A DNA stretch of 64,000 bases from Opisthocomus hoazin (taxonomy: Eukaryota > Chordata > Aves > Opisthocomiformes > Opisthocomidae). The translations under genes and the position numbers were made by a program. Below, piece by piece: positions 11,284 to 22,639 of this stretch. Location of the stretch: assembly GCF_030867145.1 (NCBI RefSeq), contig NC_134439.1, positions 7,167,379 to 7,231,378 on the forward strand. The letters are read 5' to 3'. The notes below the pieces were generated by a model. It searched no databases. It was not told the origin of the DNA and worked only from the letters and a program-made list of their open reading frames with translations. The stretch's first letter is position 1, and each line of letters opens with the position of its first letter.

Positions 11284-13430
11284 ACTATGACTGTTAATAC
11301 TTTCCCTCTTCCAGAGGGAAGCAATTCACAGGTTGGGTTGAAATCCTTCACCACACACCAAGAAGAAAGAAACAAACTTACTGTTAACCATTTACTACAG
11401 GAGGAAAGAGGGGTACTCCAAGCTATAGCCCATCTGTTTATTTGTAACATGTTTTTCTCTACTTTGATGATGTTCCTGGAGCTAGTCATAGATCTACAGC
11501 ATAGGACATTTGGTAATGAGGAAGTACTAATGGAAGAGTGGGAACCATCCAAGACGATATTGTGATATGTCTTTTCAGCAGGTTCAGGTATTATTCTACC
11601 ACTTGTTAATCCATGGTCTGTACCAGGGCTCATCCACTCCGCTCATCTGCACTATCCTGTCTGTCACGGCTCATTACACTCTTTTACTCAACTCTTGATA
11701 GAGGTAAGTTTGTGCTACTCCCACTCTATTCTACCCTTTTGCCTTACCATCATCTGGCAAGTACATGCAATATATAGATGCAATTATACTTTCATTTGCA
11801 TTATGCACCATTAGTGGAAAATAGCTTAAGTCTTCACAGGTGTATACACAAAAAATAATGATAAAAACTAGTATGATGCAAGATAATTAATGGCCATCAG
11901 GTCCTAGTAATCTTAAACCTTCTGAAAGCAGCTTTCTTCATTCACGTTGTACTAACTGTAAATCAGTTTTCTGTTTCTTTTATGCAAACATCAGCTGCAG
12001 ACTTTCAATATGTAACTCAAACTTTACAGGTGTTTGACATTTCTTGCAGTTACATCTACTGCTGGTGGTGTGGCTCGCTGAGAGCACAGGAGTCCTATCA
12101 CAGAAGCCCAGCATCCATCAGCCTAAGGCATACTAGAACTATGAACCCTGGCAGGGCCATACTGTTGAGACAACTGCTCTTACCTCTTGCTTTCGGGGAG
12201 CTAGTAACAGCTTGACACCAACACATAACCTTTCCACCTCATGTCCTCTGTGTCTCCAAGTGTCTGCATACCAGTATTCCCTCCGTATCTCTGTCACCAC
12301 GGGTTTTATAGACAAACATCAACACAAGTTGCCAATTTAGTCAGTTCCCAGAGATATCACGGTATATCTTTCTAGCAGTTTTAGGTACTGTTCTCCTGTC
12401 ACTTGTTCATTCTTGGTCTCTGCGAAATCTCACCACACACAGTTCTTGTTGTCCTGCTGACCATGCCTTATTACACTCAGCTATTCAACTTGTGATCAAG
12501 GGAAGGGGCTAATACTCAGGTGAGATCCACCCAACTACACCCACAGTGAGGTGACTGCCACCCCATAGCACAAGTCTAAAACGAGACAGACTACCACCAC
12601 AGTCAAATGTCTGTTGGTGTTGCCTACAAAAGGAGACCTTTATGAGTTGTACTTATTTCCTCATGCTCCTAGCATGGAGGACAAGAAAAGTTACAGCGAC
12701 AAAAACGCATTAAAGGAAACACATCAATACTAGCAGGAGGACAGAGAGAGGCCTAAGGCTAGTGTAACTCCCATTAAAAATGCACTTACGAAAATAAAAC
12801 AGAATGACCCTACAGCTGATCCCACCTACAGCAGGGAGATGGGAGCAATTATACATTTGACTAAACCATGGTGCTTTCATGCACTGCCTCTTCAATCCAA
12901 ATTTCCCTGAGTTTAGTGCCACACTGAACAACACCTCTACAAAATCTGCAAGTTGCACTTTGCTTGGTCTTACAGAATAACCAGGATGCAATTGAGAGCA
13001 GGCCAGGACAGAAGCAGGTTATTGCTACGACTACAGGGGAGAACAGAGAGCAGCAGTGACAGACTCTGCTCATGGAAACTCTTCCCAGATAGGGCCGTTA
13101 TAGTGTTTACACTCCTTTGGGTTATATAAGTTCTTCTTCACCAAGCCGTATCAGATAAGCAGGACATAGTAAACTACAACAGAGAGTGGATTACTTCACA
13201 AAGGAACATCTAGACAGTCCATCCTTTTACAAACAATTCAATCCTTCAACAGTTGGGTCATGCTGACTCGGTGAGGCTAAGAAGTCACGCTGCAGACATC
13301 TCCTAACTAGAGAAGCTGGCAAACCTCTGCCTACAAGCTATTAGCTATTTTACTTCTACACTGGGGAAAGGATCAGCACAAGTAAAAAGCTTCAGATGTT
13401 TTCAAGTTAGCATGGCTGGAGCAGATGCCG
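11284..13430. other. Intergenic; no gene recognised
   Basis: Mixed-composition DNA. Open frames at 11287-11633 and 11982-12215 have no family resemblance. Phrases near 11570-11700 and 12350-12500 are similar to each other (both with a CTTGTTNATNCNTGGTCT-like core), suggesting a low-copy repeat of unknown type. Confidence 0.35.
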
Positions 13431-14130
13431 TGGAAAGAAAGATGGATGCACTTCACTCGCAAGAGAAAAGCAACAATATACTTTATTGATACAAGACAGT
13501 GAGTTAACAATGTTCAATGGTAAGTGTGACAGTGATTTAACAAGATTTAGTGGCAAGGTACACTTGAATATTTACTGCATAGAGGACAATGTCAGACAAA
13601 ACTGTCAGGGAGACCCTCCTGTTGAGCTATGAGATTCAGAAAAGACTCCCTTGCTTTCTAAAATCCTTCTCAGAGAGGAGTCTAGGTGCAGCTTGGATCC
13701 AGACTTAGCTCCAGACTCGGCCAACGGTTTATGTCTAAAGGATTATATATGTGCAATCAATCCTTTATATCACTTAGCTAAGATTTTCAGAGTTTCAGCA
13801 CACTTATTCCCAATTCACTTATCGAGTATGTGACACAGTAAGGATTCTTTCAACCTCGAGGAGTAACCTTGAGAGGTGTCCCTACTCAAGGGGAGATGCT
13901 GGTGTACAGTCTGCTGCTGTGTGGGAGAGCACAAATGGCTCTTGGGCTGCTCACTATTTATGGTGGTAAGATGCTTGACTTACAGTCATATTTGCATACC
14001 AGCAAGATGTCTGGGTCCCTGTTCCAGACAGCCCTTGGCTACTGTGTTGCCATCCATCCTGCAAAGTCCAGCATGAACCGGATGTGGCCACCACAACCCT
14101 CATTAGTGTTTACAGCTTAAGTGAGGACCA
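13431..14130 (-). repeat. Possible diverged solo LTR (weak)
   Basis: A minus-strand AATAAA within TACTTTATTGATACAAG near 13480-13497 and a minus-strand TATA-like stretch near 13743-13750 give a loose LTR-like arrangement. No terminal repeats or target-site duplication were found, so this is only a suggestion. Confidence 0.25.
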
Positions 14131-14639
14131 GGGTGGTGAGCACACTGCCAAAGCAGAAGAGATGGATTTTGGATAGCATTGGGTTAGCAAAAGCCTAAGA
14201 ACTTTCACTTGACAGTCCAGAAAGAAGTCTCATGCAACAAATAATCCTTGAGCATCCATTCCATGTTTTCAGGTGGAGTAATGGCCATTGCTTTCTTCTT
14301 GAAGGCCTTGTGAACAGCAGAATCAGTTGTGTGGTTTGGGTTCTTATTCAGCTGCTAAATTGGTTGACTCAGTCATGATGAGTTAAAAGTATATTAGATA
14401 CTAAATCTCAAGTGTGCAGGATAAATATTGGTTCTAGACAGAGAAGAACCATGCAGGACAAAGGCAAAGGCCAAGGAGATGCTTAAGGGGAGCAAAAGGA
14501 AGTGGTGCTGCAGAAAAATGGGCAGAGAATCTCTGTGGGAGTTGCAAGGGTTTTAGCAGTGTAGAAAATTGGAGTACCTGACTATAGGGCCCTGTAGGGT
14601 ATTTTTAAAATCATCATTTGTAGAATCATTACAGATCAT

Positions 14640-15650
14640 AAATCACAGAGTAACAGAGTTCGGAAGAGACCTCTGGAGATCTCTGGTTCAGCTCCCACTC
14701 AAAGCAGGCCCAAACTGGAGCAGCTGCTCAAGGCCTTGTCTAGTTCAGTTCTGAAAATCTACAAGATATTCAACAAATTTTCAGGGTCTCTGTTCCAGCG
14801 TTTAGCTATCCTGTGAAAAATCTTTTCTGAATATCTAACTGAAATTTCTTGTGTTGTATCATTCGTTCTCATCCTATCTCTGTACACTTGCAAGAACAAT
14901 CTAGCTCTGCCTTTCATATATCCCACCAAAAGGTAGCTGATTGCCACAGTAAGATTCCACCCGAGCCTTCTCTCTTCTTGCCATAGAACAAACCCAGCTG
15001 TCTCAGCATCATGTCTTGTGCTCCAGGCTCCACCTCTCCTGGATTTGTTCCAATATACCAAAGTCTACCATGCTCTGGGGAGTCCCAAACTAGACGCAGT
15101 ACTGCAGACAGGTTTTCACAAGTGCTGAAGAGAGGGGAAGAATCACCTTCCTTGACCTGCTACCTATGCTCTTTTTAAGATGGCCCAGAATATGCTTTCT
15201 TTGCTGACTCCTGTTTACTTTTTCACAGGAACTCTAGGTCTCTTTCTGCAAAGCTGCTTTCCAGCCAATTAGCCCCAAGATTTTTCTGTTCCATGAGGTT
15301 ATCCCACATCAGGATCAGCACTTTGCTCTAAACTTCATTGAACCTAGTGGTATTTCTTCTGATACATTTCTTGGCCTGTAAAAGTCAGTCACAATAGCAG
15401 CCTTGCCCTCTAGTATATCGACGGCTCCTTCCAGTCGTCCACAGCCTAGCTGATAGTGAACACCGTCCCATCATCCAGGTTGTTAACAAAGATAGTATTG
15501 ATCCCCGAAGGACTCCACTAATAACCATCCACCAGTTAGACTTTGTGTTGTTGATCATCACCTCTTAAACTTGGAGGTCCAGCACTTTATAGTTCACCTC
15601 TCCATTCCATAGCTCACCAGTATTTTGTGTGCACCCTAGCTCTGGGGTAG
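14640..15650 (-). mobile_element. Old CR1 fragment, minus strand
   Basis: The plus strand shows the antisense CR1 3' region: AGAGACCTCTGGAGATCTCT at about 14667, GTTCCAGCGTTTAGC near 14790 and TTCTCATCCTATCTCTGTAC near 14868. This is followed by antisense ORF2, with a diverged form of the conserved DPRGLH-like stretch near 15500. It is strongly diverged, with no coding capacity. Confidence 0.65.
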
Positions 15651-16234
15651 CAATCATTACCTCCCCCCCAAAACATTGTTCTTCAGGGCCACAGTGAGAA
15701 CACCAAATGAGGCATTATGTGATGAAAGGAGACGACTTCCAGATGGTCCTTCTTTGCACATCAGCACGGCTGCCTCCCACGGGTCCCAGCAATCCTGAGC
15801 ACCATCAATTTTGTTGGAGTGCCCCAGGACTGCAGCCACCATCTTTAACCAGGACATACTGTCACAGAGCGGTCTGGGTTTGGTAAGGTGAAGAGGAAAC
15901 ACTACAGCTTCTGATGCTTCTCTGTAGACGTGAATATGCAGAGGACTTCCACAAGGGCAGCAGTTGCTAGTATTTGGAGGAAGAAGCAAGGGACACAGCT
16001 GTGGAACCCAGAACCCATTCACACACAGGCCTTTGCTCCTCTGCTGGACAAGAAAGGGGACACAGGCAGATTATTATTCCCCCAGATGCCACAAAAATGG
16101 GCAACTGACCAAGGAAAGAGGTCCTAGTCCCCTTATGGGCACTCCAGAAAAACCCCAGCAGAATATGCATGCTTACACCCCAATTTCTTCCATGACTGGG
16201 GAGACTAACACATCAGGATACCAGAGGCTGTAGC
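15651..16234. other. No gene recognised
   Basis: Open frames occur on both strands at 15657-16022 and 15930-16233, but none has recognisable domains. I read them as chance frames. Confidence 0.35.
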
Positions 16235-16347
16235 AGGAAGACAATCAACCCCTCGGTTTAGTAGGCATGGTGGTGCTGGATTGATGGTTGGACTTGATGA
16301 TCTTAGAGGTCTTTTCCAACCTTATTGATTCTATGATTCTATGATTC
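16235..16347 (+). mobile_element. CR1 3'-terminal fragment, plus strand
   Basis: Short 3' end with GGTTGGACTTGATGATCTTA near 16287 and the ATTCTATGATTCTATGATT tail ending at 16347. Its subfamily matches the CR1 at the window start, which shares the GGACTTGATNATCTTA phrase. Confidence 0.9.
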
Positions 16348-17280
16348 AGACTGTGTCCAAGAAAAATCTTGCTGTTAATCCCATCTCCTAGCCACAGAAA
16401 CTGAGCTCAGGAATGTAGAAGGTCTCTTGTACAGGATAAGGCTCCTCCAGGAGGCACTGGAGGCATGATTAGAGCATGGGGCACCTGTAAACATCCCAGC
16501 TCAGTCCTACCATTTACAGACATGGACTTCAAAGGGGAAACAGTCTGCACAAGTTGAAACCAAAGAAGGGAATGTGTATACACTTCCCCTATCCAAGTCC
16601 TAGATGGGTGCATTCCCTACCACATCAACACAAGTGTTGTTTCTTGGGGGTATTTCTATCCCTAGACCAAGGACAGAAAAGAAGGCATCCATGGGGAGCA
16701 AGCACATGAGTTAGCAGGGATAAGGTGTCCAAAGACTCAGGCTACAGGACTGATGCAATGAGGTAGTCCAAGTGACACACAAACACCACTCCTGTCAGAG
16801 GGCACAGGACAGAAAAATGCCCCACCTTCATTTCAGAGCCTATTCGGGAGGATCAGCTGTCCACATCGAAAGCATCCCTGGTTTGGGAGTGACAGGACAG
16901 CTGCGATGATTTAAATGGAAAATTTGGGTACAAAAGCGCTCCCTCTGGTCCCTGGAAGTCTTTCCTCCCCCCCCCCCCCCCAAAAAAAAAAACCTAAAAG
17001 AAGTAGAGTTATTTTGCTCTCATTTCAGGCTCAGCATCATAACAGTTTTTAATCAAAAGCAAGGAAAACACCCATTTGCCTCTCCTCAGCTCTGAGAATG
17101 GGGCCACCAAAGTCAGGCTTCTACCAGCCTCCTGTGAGAACTCGGACAGTCTTTCTGTAAAGCAGCCAGCAAACACACATGTACACACACGTGCCCTGAG
17201 CCTCTCCCAGCTGGCGGATCCCACCTCGGGCCAGGGTTCTCCCAACAGCATCTGCCATTCCCAGCAGGGCTGGTTTTCCC
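16348..17280. other. Flank of the DAD1 CpG island; homopolymer run
   Basis: No gene recognised. A C-run directly followed by an A-run lies at about 16966-16991. GC content rises sharply from about 17280 toward DAD1. Confidence 0.5.
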
Positions 17281-17694
17281 AGAACAGGCCCTCTTCCGGC
17301 AGGCCGGCCCGCGGCAGCCAGCTGTGAGGGGCAGGCGCCGGCAGGCAGCTCCCTGCGGCCTCCGGGCCAGGCCCTGCCGCCCGCAGCCAGCACTGCCCGG
17401 GTATCCCGGAGGACTGGCCACCGTGTCCCCACGGGGGACCGCGACACTGCCCGCCGGCAGGGCCGGGACGGGGCCGCACCCCCCGCAGAGCCCACGCCAC
17501 CCCCTCCACGCACCCCGCCGCCCTGCAACAACGCGCGCCGAAACCAGGGATCGGGACCCCGCAAGCCTCTGCGCGGCGAGCTCTGCAAACGGGTAGGGAC
17601 AGCCTACGCTGCGGCCGCGGCCACCCACGACCCGCGGGCGCCTCAGGCTGTGCCGCGGCGGAGGTACGTGGCCTGGGTGCCGGCGGCTACTGAT

Positions 17695-17950
17695 GGGCGG
17701 CCGCGCGGCCTCAAGGAGCCGTGCTCTAATCAGCCTAGAAACAGCCGCCGCATGGCTCTCATTGGCTCTTGGAAGGAGCCGCTCTCTCATCTGCCTAGCA
17801 ACGGCCGCCGCATGGCTTTCATTGGCTCTTGGAAGGAGCCGCTCTCTAATCTGCCTAGCAACAGCCGCCGCATGGATCTCATTGGCTCTTGGAAGGAGCT
17901 GCTCTCTAATCTGCCTAGCAACGTGTGTGCCTCTTGGCTCTCATTGGGTC
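17695..17950 (+). repeat. 60-bp tandem repeats carrying X-box and CCAAT motifs
   Basis: Three near-identical 60-bp units begin with ATTGG at 17761, 17821 and 17881. A diverged unit lies before them and a partial one after, with ATTGG again at 17943. Each unit holds an RFX-type X-box half site, CCTAGCAAC, at 17794-17802, 17854-17862 and 17914-17922; a degraded CCTAGAAAC lies at 17733-17741. An inverted CCAAT box (NF-Y site) follows at the start of the next unit, 18 bases after the X box. Confidence 0.9.
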
Positions 17951-17961
17951 TTGGAAAGCTT

Positions 17962-17983
17962 CGGGGGCGTGGACTCTATAAAG
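17962..17983 (+). promoter_or_regulatory. DAD1 GC box and TATA-like element
   Basis: A GGGGGCGTGG Sp/KLF-type site is followed at 17977-17983 by TATAAAG. Transcription would then begin near 18005-18015, giving a 5' UTR of about 210 bases before the DAD1 start codon. Function is inferred from motif and position. Confidence 0.6.
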
Positions 17984-18225
17984 CCTTCGGCGCATGCGCT
18001 AGCTCCGACTGCGTTCGCGTCGCCCACACCGCGGCCCGTCGCAGGCACATGCGTAAAGCGGCCGGCGGCGCCACTCAGTTCCGCCCTTTCGCGGGCAGCA
18101 GATCCGCGTCTGCGCGGCACTCGCTGACCCGGCGGTGAGCTGGGCGTGCGCCTGCGCTGCCCGGCGGTGCCCCGGAAGCGCTTGGCCCTGCAGCTTCCGT
18201 CCACCTCAGCCTGGTCGGCGGGACC

Positions 18226-18466
18226 ATGTCGGGCGCGGCGGGCTCCGGCGCGGGGTCCGCGGGCTCGGTGGGCTCGGTGGTGCGGCGCTTCCTGGCGGAG
18301 TACGGCAGCGGCACGCCGAGCCGCCTCAAGGTGCTGGACGCTTACCTTCTCTACGTGCTGCTCACCGGGGCGCTCCAGTTCGGCTACTGCCTGGGCGTCG
18401 GCACCTTCCCCTTCAACTCCTTCCTCAGCGGCTTCATCTCCGCCGTCGGCAGCTTCATCCTCGGCG
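18226..18466 (+). CDS. DAD1: DAD1 exon 1, oligosaccharyltransferase subunit
   Basis: Encodes the first 80 residues of DAD1, the small membrane subunit of the ER oligosaccharyltransferase that N-glycosylates nascent proteins. Conserved stretches include [40 protein letters not shown] and VGSFILG, which cover two membrane helices. The ATG lies in ACCATGT. The N terminus is Gly/Ala/Ser-rich and lengthens the protein to 123 residues from the usual 113 or so. The exon ends GGCG before a GTCAGT donor, in phase 1. DAD1 is the standard 3' neighbour of TRAC in vertebrates, convergent with it as here. Confidence 0.97.
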
Positions 18467-19351
18467 GTCAGTGCCCCGCCAGCCCCGCCCCGCGCGGTTC
18501 TCCCTTCGCCACCGCGCTCTCTCCGGAGCAAAGCCGGCCCCCCCCCCAGCGACCCGGGACCCCCAGCAACGCCCAGAGGCCCCCGGCCATCTGAGAGCTG
18601 CCTGGAAATCTCTCGTAGTAACCGCAGGATTCCCTTAACTGCCACAGGCGTTCCCCAGCAGCCCGAAGGAGTCAGCCACAGCAGCCCTCACACCTACCGC
18701 GGCAGCCACGGTGTCCCATGGCAGTCCCATGGCTCCCCTTCCCCCATAACGCCCAGTTCTGCTCCCAGAAACCCCCGGGCTCCTGCCCTGCCACAGGATG
18801 CTCTACAGCCACTGTGAACTTGTAGGGTTCCTGCCTGTATGTACTACAGAAGCCAGCTTCTTACCAGCCCCAAGGTGTCCTTGCTTCTCCCCAGTAGTCA
18901 CGGAGCCCTCCCTTTTACCATGTTATGTCGGTCTCCTTTGGCAACCGTCCCATGGTAAAGCCCAAACTTTAGCGCTAAATGACTGCTTCAAGGTGTTGCT
19001 CTCCCATAACACCCCCAAAATCACCTTGTTGCTGTGCAGCCCGCCCCAACGCATTCAATAGAGGACATTAGAAACATCCCTATTTCTGTGCGAGTCCTGT
19101 CCCGTTACAAGCATGTTCCACTTGGGACTCACTTGGCCACCCCCGATGGTGTAAGGGTGTGGTGTAAAAGCCCTGTGCAAATCCGCTGCTAGTGTTCTGC
19201 TCATCTTGCAACAAAGACAGAGTTATTGTTTCGTGTGGTATTCTGGTGGAACAGTGACCCAGGCTGGGGTGCGCTGCCCTGGGAAGGCTGTGCTTCCCAC
19301 CATGACTTTCTTTTGTGATCTCTAATCTCTCATGCTTTCTCTGCCATGCAG

Positions 19352-19482
19352 TTTGCCTCCGGATCCAGATCAACCCCCAGAATAAAGGCGAGTTCCAAGG
19401 CATTTCACCGGAGCGGGCATTTGCCGATTTCCTCTTTGCCAACACCATCCTCCATCTTGTCGTCATCAATTTTGTTGGCTGA
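19352..19482 (+). CDS. DAD1: DAD1 exon 2, C-terminal part
   Basis: After a CTGCCATGCAG acceptor, the frame reads [20 protein letters not shown], then [20 protein letters not shown] and FVG-stop (TGA 19480-19482). This is the highly conserved DAD1 C terminus with the last membrane helix. Joined to exon 1 it gives 124 codons including stop. A GTACTG donor 20 bases after the stop suggests splicing to a noncoding 3' exon. Confidence 0.97.
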
Positions 19483-20030
19483 GCTCTAGAGGAGACTGTG
19501 AGGTACTGATCCATGGGGTCACAAAAGGGGCAACAATAGCTCACACAACTTCAGTACTTTTGTAGAGTTGGGAGAGAACTAGAAAGATAGTGAATCCAGG
19601 AGTCCTAGCTTTGTCTTGGCCAAGTGCAGTTAAGCTGTTGTCCTCTAGATTGATACAGGGTTAGGATTTACAGCTTTCTGGTTTCGTGCATGTATTTTTT
19701 TGGCTTTTGTCATTTAAAAGGTACTTTAACTCGGAGTGTAACAGAAATCTACCCACATTTCTGTCTTCTGAGAGAAGTGCACCATTTTGCAAAAGGGGCC
19801 TTGGGAGCTGGAACTCCAGGGCTCTATTTGGAGGCCATGGTATGGCTGATGTCCAAATCTGCGGGTTTTCAGCAGCTGAGAGGAGGGAGCTTGGGACAGG
19901 GAGAGTTTCGTGCTGGAAAGTGGAGGACATGCTCTATTGTTGGTGTTGCAAGGGACCACAAGCTCACTGGAGCTTCTGGGGTATTTCCCTTTGCAGAAAT
20001 GTCACAGGTATTGCCTTTCTCTCTTTCCAG

Positions 20031-20235
20031 GTCTTGAATTGCTCTTGAGCTCTGATGCCAAAGCCTGGTGTTGGGAAGTGCTGTTCCTCAGCAGACTATT
20101 ACCTTCTTCTTTGGTGGAGGAGGGGGATGCAGGGCTCAAGATCTTTCCCCACAGACTGTGCTATGGAGGGATCTGTTGCCTCATTACAGTTACTGTAATC
20201 CTTTCCATCAATAAAACCCTTTATAACACTGTAAT
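20031..20235 (+). other. DAD1: Probable DAD1 3' UTR exon with poly(A) signal
   Basis: A CTCTTTCCAG acceptor ends at 20030 and AATAAA lies at 20210-20215. Together with the donor just after the DAD1 stop, this suggests a final noncoding exon. The alternative is read-through of the intron to the same signal. Confidence 0.6.
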
Positions 20236-22440
20236 TTTTTCCCTATTGTTGACAAATACAGAGGTTCTTCTGATACCCGAGTTCGCTGTCAGGCACAGCT
20301 TCCTGTTTTTACTCCCCTCCCTCCCTTTCTACCCAGCAGTCTTTTTTTCTGTGCCCTGGTTTCAGAGGGAAGCAGGAAACAAGTCGTCATGGCAACTCAG
20401 CTGTCATCCACCCTTTTCATCTCCTGGTTTCCTGCCCCTTTATCTTATGGAAAGTGTGCCCCCAGGCTTCAAAGCTGTGGAAAATTTGGGTTAGGCTGTG
20501 GTTAGTGGTCATGAACAGAAGCAAGTGGAGGATGTCCTCCGGCATCTTCCCACAGGCACTCCCATCAGGTGTGCTGATAAACCCAAGGATGTAGGAAGGG
20601 GCTGCCACACTGTATCAGTGCCTCCAACAGATGCACTTGAGCTGTTCTGAGTCCATGGAGAAGGTCACCCCTCCAACTTAACTTTGTTGGAAATCCTTCA
20701 CCCTCTAAAGCATGGTGAAATGATTAAACTCAAAGGCTGTGGCCGATGGCCATTGTCTCCTCAACCCCAAGCTGGCTCCTGCATTGAGGTCAAATACTTC
20801 TTTGTCCTGATGGAAAATTAGAGCCCTGTGGTGATCAGATTGTGAGCACAGGATGAGATATAAACCCCAGCTAGCCCCTCCACCCCTTTGGCTGCAGAAT
20901 TTACCTGGGTTACCTTCAGGCATCGGTGTCCATCCTTGTACTGATCCTGTTTCACACTTGTCTACTTTGTTCTGTGGCTGAAACGCTGGATAGGCAAAAT
21001 GTGCCTTTAGACTATGTGACAGAGAAATGCTTGGCTACTGCTGCTGAGGAGGCAAAACATGGGGTCTGATAGCTTCAGCCTCTCGACATTAGATTATGGC
21101 TCCAGTTTACCACCTTTTTCTTCTTGGCATTTCCAGCCATGCTGTAGCCATTAAACCCATAAAAGTGTGAAACCTGGGGCTCCCAAGTCTCTTGCTTACT
21201 AAAGAGTAGTGGTATGAGGGAGCAGGGTCTTTGCTGTGTCAGAGGATCCTGTCTGGCTCTGTGGTAGGAGCAGAGAATTCATGCCAGCTCTGCACCATCA
21301 CCCTCCTCCAGCCCCAGGCATTAAGCTGGGTTTGTTTACGGTGGTACCAGCTTTGTACTGGACGGGGAGCAGGCAGGGGACTCGACAGCATGCAGGCATT
21401 GTAAATGAGCTACCGAGCAATTCGTTCCCGTCAGGAGGGCCCTCTCTGAGCCAGGCCGATGGCAGACAGAGCCAGCGTGTTCGCAGAAGGAGGGACAGCT
21501 CGGGGTCTCCGCTTTGCCACCGCAGCTGCTCCTGTTCGCAAGCCGCGAGTGCCTCCCGGCGGGTCCGTGGGACTCGGCCTCCCCACGCTTCGGCTTCAGA
21601 GAGAGCGCCAGGCTGGGACCCTCCTGTGGCCGCTGCTAGGAACTGCGCGGGAGCCTGTGGAAAAGGGGAAGCCGGGGCGTTTCAGTGGGGTTTCTTTTTT
21701 TTCCAGATTTTCACTAGCTTGCGAGACCTCTAGTTGCTATAAACTCAGCACTAGAATTCAGGTCCTATTAGAGCTATTCCCACACCCGAATAAGCTGCAG
21801 CAAGTCGGTAGATATTTTAAAGCTCTGCTCCTTATAAAGACCATGCTCGGGTCCCTGTTCACACTGTAGAAGAGGGCAAGAAGAGAGGTTGTTTTGTGTA
21901 GAGGGCGAAATTTAATGAGAGATGACAAATCTCACACAGCCTCTTTTCTCCAGCAAAAACCCTAGGAAAGATGCAAGTTCATATTCATCTCCTACCCATA
22001 GGTAGGTATTTGGGGGCAGGAACTGGCACAGGGGAGGGCATGCTAAAGATGGACCATGGCAACTTCTTCTTCCTTGCCAATGTGTGAGGACTCTCTGGCC
22101 TGCCCCGTCTTCCTACCTGCTCTTTCAGGTTGGGAGAAGTGAAAGTATTTTACTGCTTGGATTCACTGTCTGTATAACAGGGTGCAGAGGCCTATCAGCA
22201 AATTCAGAAATCTTACACACCTCTAAGATCTCTCCCCACCAACCACCACACTTTATAATGTATTTTCTCCCCTTCTTTCCCCTGCCTATGCTATACATAG
22301 CTCAGTGTTTCCTGCTGTACCCAAAACAACTGTCCCCAGACCCAAGAGCTGGCTGTGGTGAGGAGGCAGGAAGGGAGGGTGCCTGAACCTCATTCGACTT
22401 TGGCTTGTGGTCTAACGTCTGCTGTTCTTTTCCGCACGCT
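20236..22440. other. DAD1-enhancer interval; no gene recognised
   Basis: Contains no recognised exon. A moderately CpG-rich patch at 21440-21680 could be regulatory or an alternative promoter, but no gene can be tied to it. Confidence 0.4.
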
Positions 22441-22455
22441 TCTCCTCCTCCCTGC

Positions 22456-22594
22456 CACGTGCCACACCAGCCCTGCTCCCCCCACCCCTGTTTTGCTCTC
22501 CACTTTCCAGAGGAAGTGGTTTCTGCGTTAGGGCGTAGAGGAGCTTCAAAAGCTGACCCAGATCTCGATTGTGGCGTCATGGAACTGGTGACGC
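22456..22594. promoter_or_regulatory. Candidate TCR alpha enhancer (E-alpha) core
   Basis: Read on the plus strand, sites appear in this order: an E box CACGTG (22456-22461), a fused ETS/RUNX site GAGGAAGTGGTT (22510-22521), a TCF/LEF site GCTTCAAAAG (22543-22552) and a CRE-like TGGCGTCA (22572-22579), with TGACGCG just after. Mammalian E-alpha, read in the TRAC sense, has CRE, TCF/LEF, then RUNX/ETS. This is the same order in the minus-strand sense of this TRAC. The flanking bases CTTTCCAGAGGA and TTCTGCG also look like the mammalian core as I remember it. It lies 3.8 kb beyond the TRAC membrane exon and 2.3 kb beyond DAD1. It would bend and bind LEF1, RUNX1, ETS1 and CREB/ATF to activate J recombination and TRA transcription. 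Confidence 0.8.
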
Positions 22595-22639
22595 GTGCTC
22601 TTCCTGTCCCACCTGGGCCATGAGACCCCTTCCACGTCC

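Larger units (their letters stand above)
17281..18600 (+). promoter_or_regulatory. CpG island over the DAD1 promoter and first exon
   Basis: CpG dinucleotides and G+C are much denser here than anywhere else in the window, with only a weaker patch at 21440-21680. This is expected for a housekeeping promoter. Plus- and minus-strand open frames of 150-230 codons here reflect the lack of AT-rich stops, not genes. Confidence 0.8.

Noticed and set aside
15657-16022. 121-codon minus-strand frame as a gene
   Set aside because: No recognisable domain, splice context or conservation signal.
17113-17790. Long minus-strand open frame (225 codons) in the DAD1 CpG island
   Set aside because: Composition-driven; Arg/Gly/Pro-rich with no domain and overlapping several equally long frames on both strands.
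17731-17950. Short regular repeats considered as a CRISPR-like array
   Set aside because: Units are contiguous 60-bp tandem copies without unique spacers, in a vertebrate promoter.
17941-18645. 234-codon minus-strand frame over DAD1 exon 1
   Set aside because: Antisense shadow of a real exon in very GC-rich DNA.
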